Source of the DNA: Bog-756 sp963699345
Lineage (GTDB): Bacteria; Actinomycetota; Acidimicrobiia; Acidimicrobiales; RAAP-2
Direction of reading: 5' to 3'
NCBI GenBank assembly: GCA_963699345.1
Contig: CAVOTL010000007.1
Coordinates: 434,001-498,000, forward strand
Length of the DNA stretch: 64,000 bases
The translations under genes and the position numbers were made by a program. Each line of letters starts with the position of its first letter. Positions within the stretch are counted from its first letter, which is position 1. The notes beneath the pieces were generated by a model, which was not told the DNA's origin, ran no database searches, and was given only the letters and a program-made list of their open reading frames with translations. Shown piece by piece: positions 10,025-18,226 of the stretch.

Positions 10025-10290
10025 TCTGGCGCGGATAGCTGGTCTCCCTGGTCTGGTTGCTGAACCATCACGCTATCTGCGGGCGTGCGAATTTCCGATG
10101 CGGCGGCTTGTTGCTGGACTGACTCGAACACCAGATGGGCGGGGCACCGGGCGCGGCCTACCATGTCGGCCATGGCCGTTACGGCACGTGTTGCTCGATG
10201 TCGGTGGATCGGTGGGTTCCAGTTCGCTCGCACCAGACCTGCCCATCTGCCAGACTGCCTGGCAGGGCTGAATGGGCAGCGGGACGGCCA

Positions 10291-10659
10291 GATGCAGCTC
10301 GATGACGGGAACGTGGCGGCCACGGGGTCGAGCTGATCTTCGGCGTCGCCGACATTGCCGCTCGGTTGCGTGGTTCGAGAAGGCGGGATTTGATGTGTCG
10401 CTTCACGGTGACACGTATGCGTTCGCCGACCGGAGTCGGGACCTCATGATTCACCTTGCTCACACTCCGGGGGCCAAGCCCCTGTTCACGCGCCCTTTAC
10501 ATCCATTGTCACGATGCCGACCGGGTAGCAGAGGAGTGGAGGCAGGCCGGAATCGAAGTCGATGGCCCCTGGGACGAGGATTACGGCAAGCGGGAAGGCT
10601 CAGTCAGCGACCCCGAGGGAATCGCATTCGGTTCGGTTCACCGATTCGCTAGACCGATG
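10291..10659 (+). pseudogene. VOC superfamily (glyoxalase/bleomycin resistance-like) protein, frameshifted
   Basis: Three frames combine into a VOC fold: VELIFGVADIAA (10327-10362), VAWFEKAGFDVSLHGDTYAFADRSRDLMIHLAHTP (10366-10470), then in a different frame ALYIHCHDADRVAEEW, GIEVDGPWDEDYGKREGSVSDPEGIAFGSVHRF (10500-10650). The last block is the usual C-terminal VOC metal-binding strand (YGKREGSVSDPEG). Indels lie near 10360 and 10485. VOC proteins range from antibiotic-binding to lyase or isomerase enzymes; the role here is unknown. Confidence 0.7.
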
Positions 10660-11090
10660 ACATCACGGCGGGAGGTGACCCTGATCACGGGGAGAGTGTC
10701 ACATCAGGCACCTCGGGGACAGGCGTTCTCTCACCATCTATACGCCAGTAGAACTCATGAAAACGTTCGGCAGAGAGCCAGAAGCGATCGCGATGTTCAG
10801 CGCGACTTCGGAAGTGATCGGATGCTGTGGAGCTACGGCGACCGTGCCGCGATCGTCGGCGATGACGCGCTCGATGGGTGGAATTCGCAGGGAGGCACAA
10901 GGTCGCGGACTCGGCCGAGACCTGCTTGTCGAGGCGATCGAGCAGGCTGCGATGCGCCGTCGATCCGATCGACGAGAACGCCAGGGCGTTCTACGACAAG
11001 TTCTCCTTCAAACAGATCCGAGGCGACGCCGGCGGCCGGATGTATCTCCGGATCGATGATGCGCTGGCTGCACTCGAAGACCCGGATTGA
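10660..11090 (+). pseudogene. GNAT-family N-acetyltransferase, frameshifted
   Basis: The acetyl-CoA-binding motif A is read in one frame (EAQGRGLGRDLLVEAIEQA, about 10890-10950) and the C-terminal motif B in another (VDPIDENARAFYDKFSFKQI, then MYLRIDDALAAL, 10965-11085). The latter pattern is shared by many small GNATs, including TacT-type toxins; no antitoxin gene was found upstream. At least one indel near 10955 and probably others upstream break it. The same tail sequence recurs at 4735-4777. Confidence 0.65.
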
Positions 11091-11196
11091 GGGAGGCACC
11101 GGCGTCCGGCGTGCAATTGCAAGAAACCCCAGCCTGAACTGGGGTTTCTCTGGTGGGCCGTGCGGGACTTGAACCCACGACCCCTTGCGTGTCATG
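11048..11196. repeat. Right copy of the direct repeat, including part of tRNA-Val
   Basis: Partner of the block at 4735-4926: GNAT tail, hairpin CCCAGCCTGAACTGGGG and the 3' half of tRNA-Val. This copy retains the intact tRNA. Confidence 0.6.
11122..11149. terminator. Bidirectional hairpin terminator
   Basis: AGAAACCCCAG and CTGGGGTTTCT form a perfect 11-bp stem around a CCTGAA loop. It lies 2 bases beyond the encoded CCA end of tRNA-Val and 32 bases past the GNAT stop, so it can end transcription from both sides. There is no long U tract beyond the TTTCT. Confidence 0.6.
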
Positions 11197-11226
11197 CAAG
11201 TGCGCTACCAACTGCGCCAACGGCCC
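11151..11226 (-). tRNA. tRNA-Val (anticodon GAC)
   Basis: Acceptor GGGCCGT pairs with ACGGCCC, discriminator A and an encoded CCA follow. D arm GCGC/GCGC, anticodon stem CTTGC/GCAAG around ATGACAC (anticodon GAC), T arm GTGGG/CCCGC. All arms are complete. Its 3' half is duplicated at 4881-4926. Confidence 0.95.
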
Positions 11227-11236
11227 GTGGGGGACG

Positions 11237-11242
11237 ACGTTA
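11237..11242 (-). promoter_or_regulatory. -10 element TAACGT of tRNA-Val
   Basis: On the minus strand TAACGT ends 10 nt before the tRNA 5' end, the same gap as at tRNA-Leu. No clear -35 is visible. Confidence 0.45.
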
Positions 11243-11333
11243 CCACCCGGTCCCCCGACCCACGGAAGCAATCGCCCGCCGGTCCGTGGCCCGCTCCCAG
11301 GACCGCCGTGATGCCCGACACCTCCGGGAGAGA

Positions 11334-12152
11334 TCAGGGTGATGTGCTCGCCGGTACCCCCGGTTGGGCTTCCTCCACGGCCTGCCACCCGCTGAGACGG
11401 CGCTTGCGCTCCGCCTCGGCGGCGTGTCCTCCCCGAAGGCCGAAGAGCCGCTTCGCCCACAGTAGATAGGCGACGACCAGGACGTTCAGAACCAGAGCGA
11501 CGATCTTCAGGATGCTCACCTTCAGGGTGATCTCGTAGATCTCGTACGGGATGAAGAGGGCGGTGACGATGAAGGTCAGGTATTCGGCCCACCGCTTGTT
11601 CCACCACAGTCCGACAGCCTCGGTGAGCTCGACCGCGGCCAGGGCGAGGAAGATGAGTGCCAGTTCGACCAGGTGGGTCGGCGAGTACTTGAAGGCTCTG
11701 CCGAGGTAGCCGAGCAGGCCCCGGACCTTCGTCGCCGTGACCCCTCCGCCGTTGAGGGCGTTCATCAGGTTCTCGTAGTCGGTGTGCAGCGCCCGGTCAT
11801 GTCCGGCGAAGGTGAGGAACGCGACGGCCACGAGGCTCAGGAGGAGCACGTGGAGGGCCCGATCGAGGGCGATGAGGCGCAGGACGTAGCGGTCCCTGAG
11901 CGCCGGGCCGCGTAACGGGAGCTCGATCTGGTCGCGGTCGGGCACCCGCGCCTCCTCCGGGTGGTCGCCGGGATCGACCGGGATCCATGCATCGCACCTC
12001 AGGCACCGGCACCAACGGGCCCCGTCGAACTCCCGGACGATGAGGGCATCGTCCACCGCCACCTCACGTGCTCCCGCACCGACGAGGACATGCCCGGACC
12101 AGGCGCAGGTGATCAGCTCGTAGCGATTGTCGGGTCGCTTCTTCCGGGCCAC
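11334..12152 (-). CDS. DUF2127 membrane protein
   Basis: The intact 272-residue frame starts at a GTG (12152) placed exactly 6 nt after a TAGGGT -10 element. The N-terminal 100 residues are cytoplasmic and contain a WCRCLRCDAW cysteine pair, suggesting a small metal site. Four hydrophobic helices follow (about residues 100-118, 158-176, 185-203 and 208-232), with the family features HTDYENLMNALNGGG, EAVGLWWNKRWAEYLTFIVTALFIPYEIYEI and VAYLLWAKRLFGLR. That is the DUF2127 (PF09900) pattern of predicted membrane proteins of unknown function. It is one of few intact genes in the first 13 kb and transcribes divergently from the phytanoyl-CoA dioxygenase gene. Confidence 0.85.
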   Translation of the reverse strand: MARKKRPDNRYELITCAWSGHVLVGAGAREVAVDDALIVREFDGARWCRCLRCDAWIPVDPGDHPEEARVPDRDQIELPLRGPALRDRYVLRLIALDRALHVLLLSLVAVAFLTFAGHDRALHTDYENLMNALNGGGVTATKVRGLLGYLGRAFKYSPTHLVELALIFLALAAVELTEAVGLWWNKRWAEYLTFIVTALFIPYEIYEITLKVSILKIVALVLNVLVVAYLLWAKRLFGLRGGHAAEAERKRRLSGWQAVEEAQPGVPASTSP

Positions 12153-12158
12153 CGGATC

Positions 12159-12164
12159 ACCCTA
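12159..12164 (-). promoter_or_regulatory. -10 element TAGGGT, leaderless start of the DUF2127 gene
   Basis: TAGGGT, then GATCCG, then GTG at 12152. The 6-nt gap puts the transcription start on the start codon. Confidence 0.55.
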
Positions 12165-12198
12165 GGCTGATCGGGGAGGCGTGAAGGGGGTGCGCACG

Positions 12199-13078
12199 AT
12201 GCCGGACACCGGTGACGCACTGCGGGAGATCGACGAGGTCGGTTACACCGTGCTCGAGGACGTCATCGAACCCGAGCTCCTCGACGCGCTCGGTGAAGAC
12301 CTCGACCGGCTCGAGCGGGAGCTGGCTGTCGTGCCCGCCACCAACGCCTTCGAGGGGGTACACACCCTGCGGATCTACAACCTCCTGGCCCACGGTCCCG
12401 ACTTCCAGGCGATTCCGGTGCATCCGTGTGTCCTACCCGTCGTGGAGGGGGTACTCGACTCCGGCCTGTTGGTGTCGTCGTTGTCCTCGATCGCCATCGG
12501 CCCGGGTGAGACCCCGCAGCCCATCCATGCCGACGACCAGATCATCCCGCTGCCCAAACCGCACCCGGCCACCGTGTGCAACACGATGTGGGCGCTGACG
12601 GACTTCACCGAGGCGAACGGGGCCACGCGAGTCGTGCCCGGCTCCCACCGGTCGGACCACTCACCCGATCTGGTGTCGGGCGACTACGCCACGGTGCCCG
12701 CCGAGATCGGCGGGCCGGGTCCCCCTGGCAGGCGAGGAGCCTGTCGGCGACGGCGCCGGTACCTCACCCACCGACCGGCTCGCGGTGGGCATCGCCATAC
12801 TCCGGCAGCTGGCAGTCCGGCAACAGGAGAACAGCAGCTCGGCCTCCCCTCGTCCGAGGCCCCACCCGGCCTCAGGACTGGGCGGGTTCGGCATCTACCG
12901 GGCTCATCGGTCACATCGACAAGCATTCCGGCCAGCGTCTGCTCGGGACGCCCGGCCGGCCACCGACATCGTCTGGGATCCGCCGGACAGGGACGAGTCG
13001 CGGCCCGAGCGGTCCTTCGGGGCACCGCGTTCCGTGCCGCGCGCAGCCCGACACCGACGGACCCGACCGCCCGGGCCC
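12199..13078 (+). pseudogene. Phytanoyl-CoA dioxygenase family (PhyH), frameshifted
   Basis: The ATG at 12199 follows AAGGGGG by 8 nt. The first 170 residues are in one frame and hold the Fe(II)/2-oxoglutarate oxygenase core: TPQPIHADDQIIPLPKPHP gives the HxD iron ligands, then NTMWALTDFTEANGATRVVPGSH, the usual PhyH block. After PAEIGGPG (about 12718) the frame changes. TDRLAVGIAI-like sequence, where the distal His strand should be, then QQLGLPSSEA and GLIGHIDKHSGQRLLG are each in other frames. The distal His is not clearly readable, so the enzyme is probably dead unless the indels are sequencing errors. The exact end is uncertain. Confidence 0.75.
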
Positions 13079-13104
13079 TGACGCCCGCCGAAGAGGGCGG
13101 GTCA
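13079..13104. terminator. Hairpin between PhyH remnant and tRNA-Cys
   Basis: CCCGCC (13084-13089) pairs with GGCGGG (13096-13101) and outer TGA/TCA bases extend it, around a GAAGAG loop. It lies 16 bases beyond the tRNA-Cys 3' end. No U tract is present. Confidence 0.45.
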
Positions 13105-13119
13105 GGGGATGCGTGCATC

Positions 13120-13194
13120 TGGAGGCGGCGGGCGGAATCGAACCGCCGTACGGGGCTTTGCAGGCCCCTGCCTAAACCACTCGGCCACGCCGCC
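13120..13194 (-). tRNA. tRNA-Cys (anticodon GCA)
   Basis: Acceptor GGCGGCG pairs with CGCCGCC, discriminator T and an encoded CCA follow. Anticodon stem GGGGC/GCCCC around CTGCAAA (anticodon GCA), T arm GGCGG/CCGCC. All arms are regular. Confidence 0.95.
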
Positions 13195-13208
13195 AAAGGC
13201 GCTGCGTG

Positions 13209-13214
13209 ATCCTA
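13209..13214 (-). promoter_or_regulatory. -10 element TAGGAT of tRNA-Cys
   Basis: TAGGAT on the minus strand ends 14 nt before the tRNA 5' end. It is the only TANNNT upstream of this tRNA within 40 bases. Confidence 0.4.
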
Positions 13215-13244
13215 TCCCCCTGATCGGGATGCTTAGATCTGCAC

Positions 13245-14270
13245 ATGCGCATCGGACTGATCGCCCCGCCCTGGACCCCCATCCCGCCCGTGCTCTACGG
13301 CGGCATCGAACTCGTCGTCGACCAGCTGGCCCGCGGCCTCCAAGAGGCGGGGCACGAGGTCCTGCTGTACACGACCGGCGACTCGACCTGCCCGGTTCCG
13401 CGCCAGTGGGTCCTGCCCGAGGCCGAGGGCCGCCGGATCGGCATGGCCGTGCCCGAACTGCGCCACGTGCTGCACGCCTACGAGGCCGTGCGCGAGTGCG
13501 ACGTCGTCCACGACCACACCGTGATGGGCCCCTTCCACGCCGTCAACTACCCCGACCTGCCGGTGGCCACCACCATCCACGGTCCCTTCAACCTGGAGCT
13601 CACCGACCTGTACCGGGCCACCTCGGGCCGCGTGCCGCTGATCGCCATCTCCCACGCCCAGCACCGCGCCGCACCCGAGATCCCGGTGGCGCGGGTCATC
13701 CACCACGGTGTCGAGGCCGCCCAGTTCCCGATGGGCGACGGCGGCGGCGACGCCGACGGCCCCTACCTCCTGTTCCTCGGCCGCATGGCCGACGACAAGG
13801 GCTGCCACCGGGCCATCGAGGTCGCCCGGCGGGCCGGGATGCGCATCCTCATGGCGGCCAAGATGCGCGAACCCTGGGAGATGCAGTACTTCGCCGACAA
13901 GGTGGAGCCGCTGCTCGGCCCCGACGCCGTCTACCTCGGCGAGGTGTCCCACGAGCGGAAGCTCGAGCTGCTGGCCGGGGCCTCGGCCCTCCTCTTCCCG
14001 ATCCGCTGGAACGAGCCCTTCGGCATGGTCATGATCGAGGCCATGGCCTGCGGGACACCGGTGCTGGCCTTCCCCGAGGGCGCCGCCCCCGAGGTCGTCA
14101 CCGACGGGACGACCGGGTTCCTGTGCCAGGACGAGGACGCCATGGTCGATGCCCTGGGTCGCCTGGACGAGCTCGAGCGCCGGGACTGCCGCCTGGCCGT
14201 CGAGGGCTACTTCTCCACCCATCGCATGGTGGCCGAGCACGTCGAGCTGTTCGAGTCGATGACGGCCTGA
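13245..14270 (+). CDS. GT4-family glycosyltransferase
   Basis: A 341-residue intact protein of the GT-B fold. The N-terminal acceptor domain starts MRIGLIAPPWTPIPPVLYGGIE and contains DVVHDHTVMGPFH. A linker with VIHHGVEAAQF precedes the donor domain: YLLFLGRMADDKGCHRAIEVA (from about residue 173) and the EPFGMVMIEAMACGTPVLAF block (about 257-276), whose two Glu form the E-x7-E motif of family GT4. This subgroup (YGGIE near the N-terminus) is common in actinobacteria as a stand-alone enzyme; donor and acceptor are unknown. It is not part of the large glycan operon, from which it is separated by glnD and the transpeptidase gene. Confidence 0.9.
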   Translation: MRIGLIAPPWTPIPPVLYGGIELVVDQLARGLQEAGHEVLLYTTGDSTCPVPRQWVLPEAEGRRIGMAVPELRHVLHAYEAVRECDVVHDHTVMGPFHAVNYPDLPVATTIHGPFNLELTDLYRATSGRVPLIAISHAQHRAAPEIPVARVIHHGVEAAQFPMGDGGGDADGPYLLFLGRMADDKGCHRAIEVARRAGMRILMAAKMREPWEMQYFADKVEPLLGPDAVYLGEVSHERKLELLAGASALLFPIRWNEPFGMVMIEAMACGTPVLAFPEGAAPEVVTDGTTGFLCQDEDAMVDALGRLDELERRDCRLAVEGYFSTHRMVAEHVELFESMTA

Positions 14271-14288
14271 GCGGTCGCCCCTGGACGG

Positions 14289-14492
14289 TCAGTCGCCCGA
14301 CCGGCGGAAGAGCAGCCATCCGATGAGCACCACGAGTGCCACCAGGCCGACGATCTCCACCGCGCCCCACAGGAGGCTGGCGAGGAAGTGGAGGAGGCCG
14401 AGCAGGAACCACACGACGACCACGACGCCGACGACGCCGATGACGACGGTGAGGGTCCCGTGTCCCGAGCCTGAGCCGTCGTCGTCTGCCAT
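14289..14492 (-). CDS. Small membrane protein, 67 residues
   Basis: The frame begins at an ATG (14492) exactly 6 nt after TACGCT. A short acidic, glycine/serine-rich head (MADDDGSGSGHG) is followed by two adjoining hydrophobic helices (about residues 13-35 and 38-61), ending in the basic tail FRRSGD. No family is recognised. It is the tail of a much longer open frame that shadows glnD; the promoter element and composition support only this short part. It shares a divergent promoter region of under 40 bases with glnD. Confidence 0.6.
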   Translation of the reverse strand: MADDDGSGSGHGTLTVVIGVVGVVVVVWFLLGLLHFLASLLWGAVEIVGLVALVVLIGWLLFRRSGD

Positions 14493-14498
14493 CGGTCC

Positions 14499-14504
14499 AG
14501 CGTA
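14499..14504 (-). promoter_or_regulatory. -10 element TACGCT, leaderless start of the 67-residue membrane protein
   Basis: TACGCT, GGACCG, then ATG at 14492: the 6-nt leaderless spacing. Confidence 0.5.
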
Positions 14505-14540
14505 ACCCTCCGAAGTCGTGATGCGGCGGCGGCGCGGTGG

Positions 14541-14546
14541 TACGGT
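14541..14546 (+). promoter_or_regulatory. -10 element TACGGT, leaderless start of glnD
   Basis: TACGGT, CCGTCG, then ATG at 14553. There is no Shine-Dalgarno sequence, which fits a leaderless transcript. Confidence 0.55.
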
Positions 14547-14552
14547 CCGTCG

Positions 14553-16904
14553 ATGTCCCTGCGTGTCCGCCGCCAGGAGCTGATCGACCAGTCCGACCTG
14601 GGCGGCGACGCGTTCTGTCGGGCCTACGCCGCCGCCGCCGACGAGTGGCTCACCGGACTGTTCGACGAGGCCTGCGGAGGCGACGCCCGGGGTATGGCCC
14701 TGGTCGCCGTGGGTGGCTACGGACGGGGCGAACTGTGCCCGTTCAGCGACCTGGACGTCGTGCTCGTCCACAAGGGCCGCAAGGACATCGCCGCCACCGC
14801 CGACCGCATCTGGTACCCGGTCTGGGACGAGGGGATCTCCCTCGACCACAGCGTCCGCAAGCCCGCCGAGGTCCTCGACATGGCCGGCGAGGACCTGCGG
14901 GTCGCCCTCGGCCTGCTCGACGCCCGGGTCATCTGCGGCGAGTCCAAGGTGGCCGAACCGGTCATCGAGGGCGCCAAGGAACGCTGGGTCCGCCAGAAGC
15001 CTCCCTGGCTGGGCGATCTGGCCGACGGCGTGTCGGAGCGCCAGGCCGCCAACGGGGACGTCGGGTTCCTCCTCGAGCCCGACCTGAAGGAGTCCCACGG
15101 CGGCCTGCGGGACATCGCCGCCCTGCTGGCCATGATGGAGGCCGTCCCGGTCCTCGCCGACTACGTCGACACCGTGGCCCTCGACTCGGCCCGGTCGGTG
15201 CTGACCGCCGTACGCGTGGAGCTCCAACGCCGGGCCGGGCGCGAGCTGAACAAACTCCTCCTCCAAGAACAGGAGCAGGTCGCCAAGGCGGTGGGGATGC
15301 TCGACGCCGACGAGCTCATGTACGAGGTGGCCACGGCCGGACGGACCGTCGCCTGGGAGGGCGACGACGCCTGGCGGCGCCGGAGCGCCTGGTCGCGCGC
15401 CCAGGGGTCCCGGGGCCTGCGCCGCCGTGACCGGGGGGCCACCGCCCCCGGCGTCACCCCGCTGACGGGTGAGCCCGGGATCGGTAGCACCGGCGACGAG
15501 GTCGTCCTCGTTGACGATGCCGACGTCACCGGTGACATCAGCCTCACCCTGCGACTGGCGGCCGTCGCCGCCGAGCGCAACCTGCCCATCTCCCGTGACG
15601 CCCTCACCCTCCTCGGACGCCGGGCACCCGACGTCGTGACTCCCTGGTCGGACGAACTCCGGGGCACCCTCGTGCGCGTGCTGGCCGCCGGGCCGGCCGC
15701 CATCCCCGCGCTCGAGGCGCTCGACCAGCGCCGCCTGCTCGAGCGCTACCTGCCCGAGTGGGCGAGTGTTCGCAACAAGCCCCAGCGAAACCCCTACCAC
15801 CGCTTCACCGTGGACCGGCACCTCCTGGAGGCCACGGCCAACGCCGCCACCATGACCCACCGGGTGCGCCGGGTCGATCTGCTGTTGCTCGGGACGTTGC
15901 TCCACGACATCGGAAAGGGCTACCCGGGCGACCACACCGACGTCGGCATGGTGGTGGCCACCGACATCGCCACCCGGATGGGCCTGCCCCCCGAGGACGT
16001 CGCCACCATCGTGACCATGATCCGGCTCCACCTGCTGCTGCCGGACACCGCCACCCGACGGGATCTCGACGACCCGGCCACGGCCCAGAAGGTGGCCGAC
16101 GAGGTGGGCGACCGGCCCACGCTCGAGCTCCTGGCCGCCATGGTGGAGGCCGACAGCCTGGCCACCGGCCCCTCGGCGTGGGGCGCCTGGAAGGCCGGGC
16201 TGGTGGCCGACCTGGTCGAACGGGCCAGCCGCCTGTTGGACGGGGAGGCGGTGGCCCCGCCCGCACCCCTCATCACCGAGGAGCTCGAGGTCGTGATGGA
16301 CACCGTGCGCACCCATGGGGTGCCCGCCCTCTCCATCGAAGCCCCCCAGGTGACGGTGGTGGCCCCCGACCGGTCCGGCCTCCTGGCCGAGGTGACGGGC
16401 GTCCTCGCCCTCCACGGCCTCAACGTCCGTTCCGCGGTGGTGGCCGGCGAGCACGGGGTGGCCGTCGAGACCTTCATCGTCGAACCCGACCGGGGCCGTT
16501 GGCCGGACGCCGCCAAGCTCTCGAACGACCTGGCCGCCGTCATGGACGGCCGGCTCGACGTCGACGCCCAGCTCGACGCCCGCGCCCACACCTACCGCAA
16601 CGCCGGGCGGGTGCGGGTCGCCCAGCTGGTGTCGACCCAGGTCACGGTGGACAACAATGCCTCGGCGACGGCCACCGTGGTCGAAGTGCGGGCCGAGGAC
16701 ATCGTCGGCCAGCTCCACCGCATCACCCGGGCCCTGGTCGAGTGCCACCTCGACGTGACGTCGGCCAAGGTCTCCACCTTCGGATCGGCCGTCGTCGACG
16801 CCTTCTACGTGCGGGGACCCGACGGACGCAAACTGACCGACGCCTCCCAGATCGCCGCGGTCGAACAGGCCGTCCAGGCCGGCGTGCGGAGCTCCACCGA
16901 CTGA
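14553..16904 (+). CDS. glnD: [Protein-PII] uridylyltransferase / uridylyl-removing enzyme
   Basis: 783 residues with the full GlnD order. The nucleotidyltransferase motif GGYGRGELCPFSDLDVVLV (residues 54-72) supplies the metal-binding Asp pair. A GlnD-type linker follows (HGGLRDIAALLAMMEA, about 188-203). The HD phosphohydrolase domain has LLHDIGKGYPGDHTDVG (about 450-466). Two C-terminal ACT domains begin near 602 (VTVVAPDRSGLLAEVTG) and 698 (VVEVRAEDIVGQLHRIT) and sense glutamine. The enzyme modifies PII signal proteins and so couples nitrogen status to metabolism; in other actinobacteria it adenylylates GlnK, so the donor nucleotide here is open. No glnB or amt gene is adjacent, unlike the amtB-glnK-glnD order of many actinobacteria, but this could lie differently in this genome. 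Confidence 0.93.
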   Translation: MSLRVRRQELIDQSDLGGDAFCRAYAAAADEWLTGLFDEACGGDARGMALVAVGGYGRGELCPFSDLDVVLVHKGRKDIAATADRIWYPVWDEGISLDHSVRKPAEVLDMAGEDLRVALGLLDARVICGESKVAEPVIEGAKERWVRQKPPWLGDLADGVSERQAANGDVGFLLEPDLKESHGGLRDIAALLAMMEAVPVLADYVDTVALDSARSVLTAVRVELQRRAGRELNKLLLQEQEQVAKAVGMLDADELMYEVATAGRTVAWEGDDAWRRRSAWSRAQGSRGLRRRDRGATAPGVTPLTGEPGIGSTGDEVVLVDDADVTGDISLTLRLAAVAAERNLPISRDALTLLGRRAPDVVTPWSDELRGTLVRVLAAGPAAIPALEALDQRRLLERYLPEWASVRNKPQRNPYHRFTVDRHLLEATANAATMTHRVRRVDLLLLGTLLHDIGKGYPGDHTDVGMVVATDIATRMGLPPEDVATIVTMIRLHLLLPDTATRRDLDDPATAQKVADEVGDRPTLELLAAMVEADSLATGPSAWGAWKAGLVADLVERASRLLDGEAVAPPAPLITEELEVVMDTVRTHGVPALSIEAPQVTVVAPDRSGLLAEVTGVLALHGLNVRSAVVAGEHGVAVETFIVEPDRGRWPDAAKLSNDLAAVMDGRLDVDAQLDARAHTYRNAGRVRVAQLVSTQVTVDNNASATATVVEVRAEDIVGQLHRITRALVECHLDVTSAKVSTFGSAVVDAFYVRGPDGRKLTDASQIAAVEQAVQAGVRSSTD

Positions 16905-17030
16905 CGCGGAGGGAGCCCGGAGGTCGTCCAGCGTCACCCCGCACCCCGTGGTGACCAGGCCCTTCGCCCCTTTTTTCGACACGTGGTCACAAAACCGGTG
17001 TTCCGGCTGGTAGATTGGGCTTTGATTGCT

Positions 17031-18194
17031 ATGTCCGGAGCCCATTCCCCCTCTCATCGACGCGCCGCTGCTTCGACCACCCGCCGGCGCCTGATCATCG
17101 CCGGTGTGGGTGTGCTCGTCGTGGCACTCGTGGCCGGAGCCACGGTGGTCAGTCGGTCCGGTCCCCGGGTGTCGGCCAGCCCGACCACGGCCCCGACCCC
17201 GCACGCCTCCACCTCCAAGCTCCCACTCGAGGTCGTCTCGGTCAGCCCGACCGACGGCGCCACGGACGTCCCGAGTGACGCCAGCCTGACCGTCACCTAC
17301 TCGGCGCCGCTGTCGGCTCACTCCCCCGCCCCGACCCTCGATCCGCCGGTGGCCGGGACGTGGCAGCAGGTCGATCCGACGACGATGACCTTCGTCGCCG
17401 CCGCCCCCCTGGTGCCTTCCAGCACCGAGACCATCACCGTCCCGTCGGGACCCGGTGGTGTGCTCGGCCGGGACGGCAAGACGCTGGCCCAGGGGGCCAC
17501 GGTCCAGTTCACCGTGGCCACCGGCAGCACCCTCCGCCTCCAGCAGCTCCTCGCCGAACTCGACTACCTCCCGGTCAGCTTCACCCCGGCCGGCCCCGTG
17601 ACCGCTCCCCAGGAGCTGGCCCAGCCCCAGGAGGGGACGTTCTCGTGGCGCTTCAGCGAGCCCACCTCCCTCGTGTCGCAGTGGTCACCCGGGCTGTCCG
17701 GTGTGATCACCAAGGGCGCGGTCATGACCTTCGAGGACCAGCACGACCTGAAGGCCGACGGCGAGGCCGGTCCCGCCGTCTGGGGCCAGCTGCTCGCCTC
17801 GGCGGCCGCCGGCTCGGTGAACGCCGCGGCCTACAACTACGTGTACGTCTCCAAGACGCTGCCCGAGACGGCGACCGTCTACTCGGACGGCAAGGCCGTG
17901 TACTCGACGCTGGCCAACACCGGGGCGTCGTCGGTCCCCACCGCCGACGGGACCTTCCCCGTGTTCGAGCACCTCACGTCGACCACGATGTCGGGCACGA
18001 ACCCGGACGGCTCCAAGTACGTCGACCCGAACATCCCCTGGGTGAGCTACTTCAACGGGGGTGACGCGCTCCACGGCTACGTCCGGGCCTCCTACGGCTT
18101 CCCCCAGAGCGACGGCTGCGTGGAGATGCCCCCGGCCAACGCCGCCGTCGTCTTCCCGTACACGCCGATCGGCACCCTCGTCACCGTCAGCTGA
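17031..18194 (+). CDS. Membrane-anchored L,D-transpeptidase with Ig-like and peptidoglycan-binding domains
   Basis: I start at the ATG at 17031, because the GTG at 16983 adds residues with no signal-peptide character. The 387-residue protein has a basic head, one membrane helix (about 20-40), a Ser/Thr/Pro spacer, a Big_5-like Ig domain (EVVSVSPTDGATDVP, about 66-165), a peptidoglycan-binding-like segment (ITKGAVMTFEDQHDLKADG, about 222-240) and a C-terminal YkuD domain. The catalytic Cys is C363 in SDGCVEMP, with the partner His in LHGYVRAS (H348). The usual motif is SHGC; here Asp replaces the His. It should make 3-3 cross-links in the cell wall. It stands alone between glnD and a gene remnant. 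Confidence 0.88.
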   Translation: MSGAHSPSHRRAAASTTRRRLIIAGVGVLVVALVAGATVVSRSGPRVSASPTTAPTPHASTSKLPLEVVSVSPTDGATDVPSDASLTVTYSAPLSAHSPAPTLDPPVAGTWQQVDPTTMTFVAAAPLVPSSTETITVPSGPGGVLGRDGKTLAQGATVQFTVATGSTLRLQQLLAELDYLPVSFTPAGPVTAPQELAQPQEGTFSWRFSEPTSLVSQWSPGLSGVITKGAVMTFEDQHDLKADGEAGPAVWGQLLASAAAGSVNAAAYNYVYVSKTLPETATVYSDGKAVYSTLANTGASSVPTADGTFPVFEHLTSTTMSGTNPDGSKYVDPNIPWVSYFNGGDALHGYVRASYGFPQSDGCVEMPPANAAVVFPYTPIGTLVTVS

Positions 18195-18226
18195 CGGCGA
18201 CGCTCAGCTGACAGCCGCCGTCCACC

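Noticed and set aside
10660..11090. GNAT as toxin of a TacAT-type toxin-antitoxin pair
   Set aside because: The C-terminal motif fits, but no DUF1778-like antitoxin gene is present upstream, where a VOC protein lies instead.
14289..17321. 1010-residue open frame on the minus strand
   Set aside because: It is the reverse-strand shadow of glnD, a strongly coding high-GC gene; only the final 67 residues beyond glnD look like a real membrane protein and have their own promoter element.
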